Of a stretch of DNA of 64,000 nucleotides, positions 57,866 through 64,000 are shown in pieces (the stretch's first letter is position 1; every line of letters begins with the position of its first letter). Origin of the DNA: Calliopum simillimum (lineage: Eukaryota > Arthropoda > Insecta > Diptera > Lauxaniidae). The stretch covers positions 9,870,410-9,934,409 of the forward strand of contig OX638372.1 of NCBI GenBank assembly GCA_951812925.1. Reading direction: 5' to 3'. The notes beneath the pieces were generated by a model. It ran no database searches, had not been told where the DNA came from, and was given only the letters and a program-made list of their open reading frames with translations. The translations under genes were made by a program, and so were the position numbers.

Positions 57866-58575
57866 GATCTATGATCTGTTTTTCATGGTATATGGTCCAT
57901 AATATATGTATTTGATCTACCCTTAATGGTCTTTGATCTATAATATAGAGCCCTTGATCTGTCTTTTATGGTCTATAGTCCATAATCTATGGTATATGAT
58001 CTGTCCTTAATGTGTATGGTCCACAATATGTGGTCTTTGATCCGTCCTTAATAGTCTATAGTCTATGGTCGTCTTCTCAATACTACAACTAGGTAACTCG
58101 AATTTATACGTACTAGTTTTGAGATAATTGAATTTTGAAGATTTTGAAAAATTTGAATTTTCTTGTTCTATAATCGGTCTTTTATGTTCTATGGTCCATA
58201 ATCTATGATATGTACTTTATGGTTTATGGTCTATGGTCTGCCTATAATGGTTTATGGTCCATAATGTATGACCTTCTATCTATCCTTTATGGTCTGTGGT
58301 CCATAAAATGTGATTTATGATCTATCCTTCATGGTCTTTGGTCCATAATCTATGGCCTACGATATGCATTTTATGATATATTATCTATAATCTGTCCTAT
58401 AGTCTATGGCACATAATATGTGATCTATGATTTGTCTTTTATAGACTTTGGTCCATGATCTGTTGCTTATAGACTATGGTCCATAATTTATTGTCTTTGA
58501 TCAGTTCTCTGTAGTCTTTGGTTGATAATTTATAGTCTATGGTCAATATTATATGGTTACTAAATAGTTCATAGT
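57866..58575. repeat. Degenerate tandem array of TATGGTCCATAATCTATG units
   Basis: More than ten units built from TATGGTCCATAAT, CTATGATCTGTC and CTTTATGGTCTATG, spaced about 50-65 bases. One unit-free break lies at 58070-58160. The units alternate GATCTGTC and GGTCCATA words. No coding content. Confidence 0.85.
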
Positions 58576-58593
58576 CAATGTATATGATCTGTT

Positions 58594-59135
58594 TTCAAGA
58601 CATTTCGTTTCAAGATGCGTTATGTTTTGTACAAGATTTTTATTTATCAAAAACTTCAGATTAGTGTCGCGTCCAAATGTCTCTTTACAGTGCTTGAATC
58701 TGAAAAAAAAGAAACAAAACACTTACTACACTTACGTGTCTTGTTTGGTTTGCTTCAGTTCAATTCAGTGCATATACTGTAGTTATAGTGTACACTGTAA
58801 AATGCTACTTTACTTCTTTGTGTCCCTTTTTTGTGTACACTCTCTCTTACTCTCTGTCGAAAATGTGTGAAATCTACTACAAACCTGAGTTTCCAATGCG
58901 TTGCAACTTCTAAGTGATACCATATCATATGCTTTACTGTAGTTTTTCGACTCGCACACGTTTTACACTGACTTGAAGTATTTGTTTGTATGAAGTACCC
59001 TACACTGAAGTATTCGTTAGAACCAGGTTTTGTTTTAACACTGTATGGAATGCTTCAATCTCAAAATTTCTCAAAAATTTGAATCTTGAATATTTTTGTA
59101 TTAAATTCATCATGTCTTGGGCAAGATCCCTGTCC
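58594..59135. mobile_element. hAT-type MITE family H1, copy without intact termini
   Basis: Collinear with 52215-52790: AAGACATTTCGTTTCAAGAT, CAGTTCAATTCAGTGCATA, CTCTCTCTTACTCTC, AAGTATTTGTTTGTAT, ending TCATGTCTTGGGCAAGATCC. Both outer ends are worn. Confidence 0.7.
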
Positions 59136-59139
59136 ATAT

Positions 59140-60512
59140 CAAACAACACAGTACAAAATTATAAAGAGAGTTAAACAACACTTTCACCTGATCTGTAATG
59201 GGATTACTACTCAAAAACAATAGCTCTAAATAAATCACACTACACCCTCCGTGCTTCTGAGCAGTGTACAAAGATTGCAATAATTTCAAAGTTCAAGTTA
59301 AAATTCGTCCTTAAAGGACACACGAGGAGGCCTGTAAAATTATATGCTCATAAGTGGAGGTGATAGCTGTCCATTTTTTCAGTGCTTAAAAATATCAAAA
59401 AAGAAAACCGGAAAAAGACTGTCATATAACTCCTAGGGGAGCATTGGGCAGAAAAGTGTATACTCTTGACTCATTTAACATTTAAAGAAGATTTTGTGCA
59501 TCAAAAAAAAAATGTTTTTTCTCCTTGCAACTTATTAGCATTTCAACCTATCATAATGCGGTTAAAGTAGAATAATTTTTGAAAGAACTACTTTCGTTTT
59601 TAATAAGCAAAATTAAACTTAAAAAAATAAAACATCTGCTCACAAATTTAAATACGAAATAAAAAAAAAAGATATAAACGAATGTAGATCTCTGCTTTTG
59701 TACTGTGCAAGACTAAGTTAAAACCAACGGAAATAAACGATAATCAACCATAATACTGTAATAGTAAAAAAAAACGAAAAGTTGACTTAAAAGAAAAGTG
59801 AAATGCCCTGAAACCAAACGAAAAATAAAATGAACAATAATATTACCATATGAATGAAGAATACAACAAAACCAAAAGGAAACCAAGAAAAAAATTATAA
59901 GCCAAACGAAATACAAATTAAAGTGATCTTTGTGTGTAACGGTAAATATTGTGTCAGACAGTGATGTAAATACATATACATACAACACCCAAATGTTACA
60001 AATTCGAAATTCAAGTGCCTACACATTTGAGAAATTGGCAATAACGAAAATATAACAAACAAAAATAATTATAATAATAACAAATAAAGAAAAACCTCCG
60101 TCTAAACAGCGTAAAAATAAAAGTTGAAATTTCCATGCATTGTTGTTGCACCACAATTTCAAATGACCTTCGCACAGCTAACGCATTTGTAGTGTTTCAT
60201 GCGCACCATCACCTGCCCGCTATTAGCCCTTTGCCGCATCAGCTTAATTTTGTTGTTAAATTAGCTGTGCGTTACATTTTTAAGCAAAAAAAAAATAAAA
60301 GTTTTATACAATACCTATGCACTCTCTTCAAAGTGTTAACTTAAAATTCTTTTTTCCCCCAATAATGCTCACGCACCACACTCTCTCTCCCTCAAAACTC
60401 TGTCACTTTGTTGCTATGCTTTGCTTGTAATACCCCATTGTATCATTTTTTATATACATCTACTACCTTTTTCCTCCCTCGCGGCATAATTTAGCTACTT
60501 TTCCACCATTAG
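59140..60512. other. Gene-free intron
   Basis: AT-rich, with long A-rich stretches (59600-60130). The last 35 bases, ending TTTTCCACCATTAG at 60512, form the 3' splice site of the next exon. Confidence 0.5.
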
Positions 60513-60794
60513 CGTACGTAAAGGTTTACTCGGTAGAATGACTACGAGCTTAACTTCATATCGTCGTAGTAAAATGAAGAGTAAATCGAATAATGACATA
60601 TGTCATTCAGTTGTCACCGAACTCGGTACAAATGGCGAACCAAATTCAGGTTCCACATCGAATTTACGTCGTATATCAAGTGATGATTTATCGGATTTAG
60701 CAGAAATGATGGAGTCATCGAATGCACTGGATGATGGTGATGATAATTCACCAGTGGTACGAAAGGAACGCAATAATCGTAGGAGTTTGGTGAG
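60513..60794 (+). CDS. Further coding exon, probably of the forked-like gene
   Basis: Bounded by CCACCATTAG at the acceptor and GAG|GTAAGC at the donor. It is 282 bases, a multiple of three. After one base completing the previous codon it reads VRKGLLGRMTTSLTSYRRSK, then a Ser/Asn-rich part (NDICHSVVTELG, SGSTSNLRRISSDDLSDLAE) and an acidic DDGDDN near the end, closing RNNRRSLVR. No domain recognised; RRISSDD looks like a phosphorylation-type site. The phase fits both the ankyrin exon (TG + C) and the candidate start exon at 50105-50112 (AG + C). The frame is clean and non-repetitive. Membership of the same gene is inferred from strand and phase only. Confidence 0.6.
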
Positions 60795-60837
60795 GTAAGC
60801 GTGTTTTCAGCAAGGAATTATATACAGCTGATTTTCT

Positions 60838-61225
60838 AAAATGCTTAAGAAATTGAGAGTTATACAAATTTTTTTAACTTACCCATACCCGACCATACAT
60901 TTTTGCAATGCAATTTCCTGGATGTACGGCATATATCTTAAAAAAGCACTTCAAAGCAAAGATAACTCGGATCACAGATCTGATAGAATGAAACGGTTTG
61001 TAAATTCGTTACAAGCGAATTTTTTTCAATTTTATTGAAAGAACGCTTACCGCCGCATTACTAATAAGCACTTCAAAATGCTTTTCTCCGTAAGCCTGTG
61101 GTAAGTTTTAAAGCGCTTACATCCTGGGACATGCAATATTAAAAAAAGAGAATAGTTCTTACGGAGCGGAAGCGCTTATTGGTGAAAAAGAAGCGCTTCA
61201 GAAGGTTTTTTGAAGCATTTCTTTT
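60838..61225. repeat. Palindrome-rich segment with AAGCGCTT words
   Basis: GCACTTCAAAATGC, AAAGCGCTTAC, GGAAGCGCTTATTGG and AAGCGCTTCAGAAGG lie in mirrored order around 61110, suggesting a worn MITE-like palindrome directly after the exon at 60794. Borders uncertain. Confidence 0.4.
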
Positions 61226-63455
61226 CCCCTTGGGTAATTATGTCTCGATTTTTCACAGAAGATATTTTCAGATTAAATTTCGACATTTGAAAATTTCGCA
61301 GAAAAACTAAAAAATCTGAGTTGGATACCTAAATATTAAAAAAGTTTACTAAATCTATTTGCTCACTTCCCGAAAATAAGATAACTGTGTACTAGACCGG
61401 TTTAAGTTTGTATAGAAAATATTGAAGTTGCTTGGAACTGCGTTCACAGTTTCTCTTTGATGTAAATAAGCACCATGCAAAATTTGGTCCATTACTAAGA
61501 ACATTTGATGGAAACTTTGATTTGCGATTCCTTCCGCTTGCTTACAAACTCAAAGAATTTGTTCGAAAAATTTCCTTGTGTAAACTACATATGATTTATA
61601 ATTCCAAAACATAGAATTTGGTTTCAAAAAATTGTTTGATAAGATTTTCTGTTCGAAAAATTGATCCTTCACTTTTTTATTGGAATCACTTTTGTGATTA
61701 TTGCCGCATTAAAAGTAATTCAAGCTCATAGGTCGGAATAATCAGAAAAATGTTGGTCCACAATATTGTAGCTCAGGAAATTTTCTATAGGAAGGTCATA
61801 GACTTGTTTTTGTACGACCGCCTATTTTAAGAATATTTTACAATAGAATTTTTCGTGTGTGCAAAACTGTGTCGGACCGTGTTGTATGTAAATGAGATTT
61901 TGTTTGTTTGTCGTGGTTTTATGGCATTGGAAACTAATCACCTGATTTCGATGAAATTTTCAAAGCATGTTAGTGCCGATTAGAAGAAGGTTACAGACTG
62001 CAAACTTTATTTTTTATTAATTTCTCAGAGAAAAATTTGTCATTTGGCCTAAGTTTAAAATTGAACTAGAAAATATGCAAATGAAATAATATTTTTCTAA
62101 TTGGCTCAATCAAGATGTAATGGCTATTGTATTGCAAATAAATACAGGAAATCACAATTGACACTGTTTGACAAATTTGCCCCAGTTTATGTCAATTTTA
62201 TGTTATTTACGATATATCTACATAAAACATACATGCGCGGGTATGACAGTGAGGGAAGAAAAAATATGCTTCGGAAATCAAGTTTATTATTTTTTTCTAT
62301 CTATACTTATATTTAAAACAACAATAGCAAATTACAATTGCAACAATTTAAAGCAATTTTTTATCGAAAACTCTATAGCTGCCCCCTATAATTACAAATT
62401 AATCAAAAAATATCGAAATTAAAAATCATTTGATTCGCTTTGATTGAATTCCATTTAACAACAACACAATTTGTAATAATTGAGCATTTTCATTTTTAAA
62501 TAACAACAAAGAGTTTTTTTTTTTTTAATTACAACTAAAAATAAAAACAACAACAAAAACTACAAAATTTGCAAGCAATTTAGAAAAATACAGAAGAAAA
62601 AAAACTTGAGATTTCTCCAGCAGACAAAAACGCTAACCGTTAATTTAACCAAAGCATGCAAATTTTAATTTTAGTTTTTTGTTTTTATTTTTGATTTTTT
62701 TTTTTTCTAATTTAATTGCATTTGTTTTTATGTAATTTATTTCACACCAACAAAAGAGAAACGAGTCAAAAATCACACTACTGTGAGACATTCAGCAGCA
62801 AAAGTCATAGAGTTGAGAAATTGGAAAAATCAACTGGCAACACCTTCAACTTCTATTTCTGCTGCGGTACTCTGTTGTTAACAGCGTAAATTAAGGGGAG
62901 ACTTGCATACCGGAAAAAACTAAATATATAGTTGGCTTGATGAAAAACGAAATAATAAAGCCAAATTATGAAATACCCCCCTCGCCCTTAATCATTTCTG
63001 TTGCACAAATTATAAGTGTTGCCAGTTGCAGCTGTATGAAATTAAAAGTATTGCAGTTGCGCTAAAACGTTTCTTCTTCAAAGTGTAACGAATTATGATG
63101 CAATGATTTATTAAAGTCGAACAAAATTAGTTATTTATTTATGCATAATTAAAGATGCGCGCATTTGTGCAACAATGAAACGCTTCAAAATTAGGCATTC
63201 AACTATGAAAGTTAGTTATTTGATTGGGGCTTGGTTATATCTGGATCATAAGTTAATCGCTAAAAATTGCCTAATTTACATAACATCTACAGTCGGAAAC
63301 ATAAATAAATAAACACAAGTTTTTAAAAAATTAAACTTAAAAGGTCTCTATACATTGGAGTTTTATTTGAAAATTTTATTTTTGCAACAATCTCCATTGG
63401 AGATTGCAGCTTTTGCTTTGATTACTTAACTTCTTAAGCAAAACTTCTTAGAGCT
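61226..63455. other. Gene-free intron
   Basis: AT-rich. Poly-T and CAACAA runs (62460-62560 and 62695-62710). No exon supported. Confidence 0.5.
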
Positions 63456-63461
63456 CCGCCA

Positions 63462-64000
63462 AAAAATTATATTATTTTTTCACCCTTTTTATTGGTTTTA
63501 GCGACTAATGCAGTCATGAACCTAATTTCAGCGAAATCGAAGGGGGTGTGGCAGTTCGATTATAGCAAACCTAGCAATTTCCATTTGATTGAAACAAACA
63601 CGACAATCTCCAAATTTCTTATCGAATTTGTCCATAAGGGGCTTATGGGTATGGAAGCAAAGGCGACAATCTCCACTTTTTTTCAATTTTGTGAAAACTA
63701 ACTAAAACATGTATCTCTGAAGATACACGAATTTAGTACCTATACTATATGTTTTGGAATTCTATAGAATAGAGTTAGATGAGAATGTAAACCAAGTTTG
63801 AATCAAATCCTCAAAGGGGCTTATGGACAAATTCGATAAGAAATTCGGAGATTGTCGTGTTTCCTTCAATCAAGTGGACATTGCTTTGTTTGTTATAATC
63901 AAACTGCCACGCTCCCTTCGATTTCGTTTAAATTAGGTACATGACTTCATTAGTTGCTAAAACCAATAAAAATGGTGAAAAAAATAATATTATTTTTTGG
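63462..64000. repeat. Long palindrome cut by the window end
   Basis: The left arm 63462-63645 pairs with the right arm 63812-64000. For example TATTGGTTTTAGCGACTAAT (63490-63509) pairs with the region TTAGTTGCTAAAACCAATA (63950-63968), and GACAATCTCCAAATTTCTTA (63603-63622) pairs with TAAGAAATTCGGAGATTGTC (63838-63857). The loop is about 165 bases and contains another partial arm. The outer boundary coincides with the window end. Confidence 0.8.

Noticed and set aside
57661..57867. 68-codon frame with FRQAVKADFELVLDLITERS as a gene
   Set aside because: It reads like protein sequence but has no start context, splice sites or recognised family. It may be a worn transposon piece, so I left it within the gene-free entry.
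60135..60344. 69-codon frame upstream of the third coding exon as an extra exon
   Set aside because: No acceptor/donor pair in a matching phase and it ends in poly-A-derived Lys/Asn codons.
1..64000. CRISPR array, bacterial operon or phage system
   Set aside because: Spliced eukaryotic exons, dipteran transposons and AT-rich introns throughout. None of the tandem arrays has the constant-repeat, unique-spacer structure.

Overview
This is AT-rich eukaryotic DNA from a higher dipteran. The clues are long introns, consensus GT-AG splice junctions, CAA/GTT triplet runs and a dense load of Tc1/mariner, pogo-like and hAT-type elements. An intact mariner-like element with DD41D spacing, the 'rosa' subfamily first described in Ceratitis rosa and other tephritids, makes a true fruit fly (Tephritidae) my best guess. 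I cannot name the genus.

Only one cellular gene is supported, on the + strand. I read it as the orthologue of Drosophila forked (an espin-family actin-bundling protein). A first coding exon lies at 32417-33507. A 210-base ankyrin-type exon follows at 39913-40122, and a 282-base exon at 60513-60794. Possible alternative first exons are 4605-5261 (noncoding) and 49480-50112 (ending in a two-codon start). Every coding junction is in the same phase, so these pieces can be joined in several combinations without a frameshift. Most of the ankyrin repeats and the C-terminus are not identified here and presumably lie downstream. Nearly all the rest of the window is intron, upstream sequence or transposon.

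Layout. 1-5.3 kb: three related foldback repeats, then a candidate noncoding first exon. 5.3-11.5 kb: a nested transposon stack (dispersed repeats, an intact rosa mariner at 8286-9589, a pogo-like element at 9595-11544 with a mariner remnant and a dispersed repeat inside it). 11.5-17.2 kb: satellite-like tandem repeats and featureless DNA. 17.3-24.6 kb: a second pogo-like element with a decayed zinc-finger tail, two copies of a 262-base MITE, a TIR element with an 86-codon ORF, and a palindromic MITE. 24.6-32 kb: mostly plain DNA, one tandem array, a DD37E transposase remnant, and an unexplained 220-codon antisense ORF just upstream of the gene. 32.4-40.1 kb: the two coding exons, a 1.13-kb tandem duplication that copies the end of exon 1, and more DNA-transposon remnants. 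40-60 kb: a large intron with hAT MITEs (one with a perfect 8-base target duplication), tRNA-like SINE heads, a 0.89-kb near-perfect palindrome, an internally deleted DD37E element and a tandem array. 60.5-64 kb: the third coding exon, then another palindrome cut by the window end.

I found no rRNA, no convincing functional tRNA, no CRISPR and no bacterial-type operon. The observations most worth following are the tandem exon-tail duplication whose exon part has diverged far less than its intron part, the shared-phase exon design with a two-codon alternative start exon, the small TIR element with its own ORF, and the long intronic hairpins that could make dsRNA.
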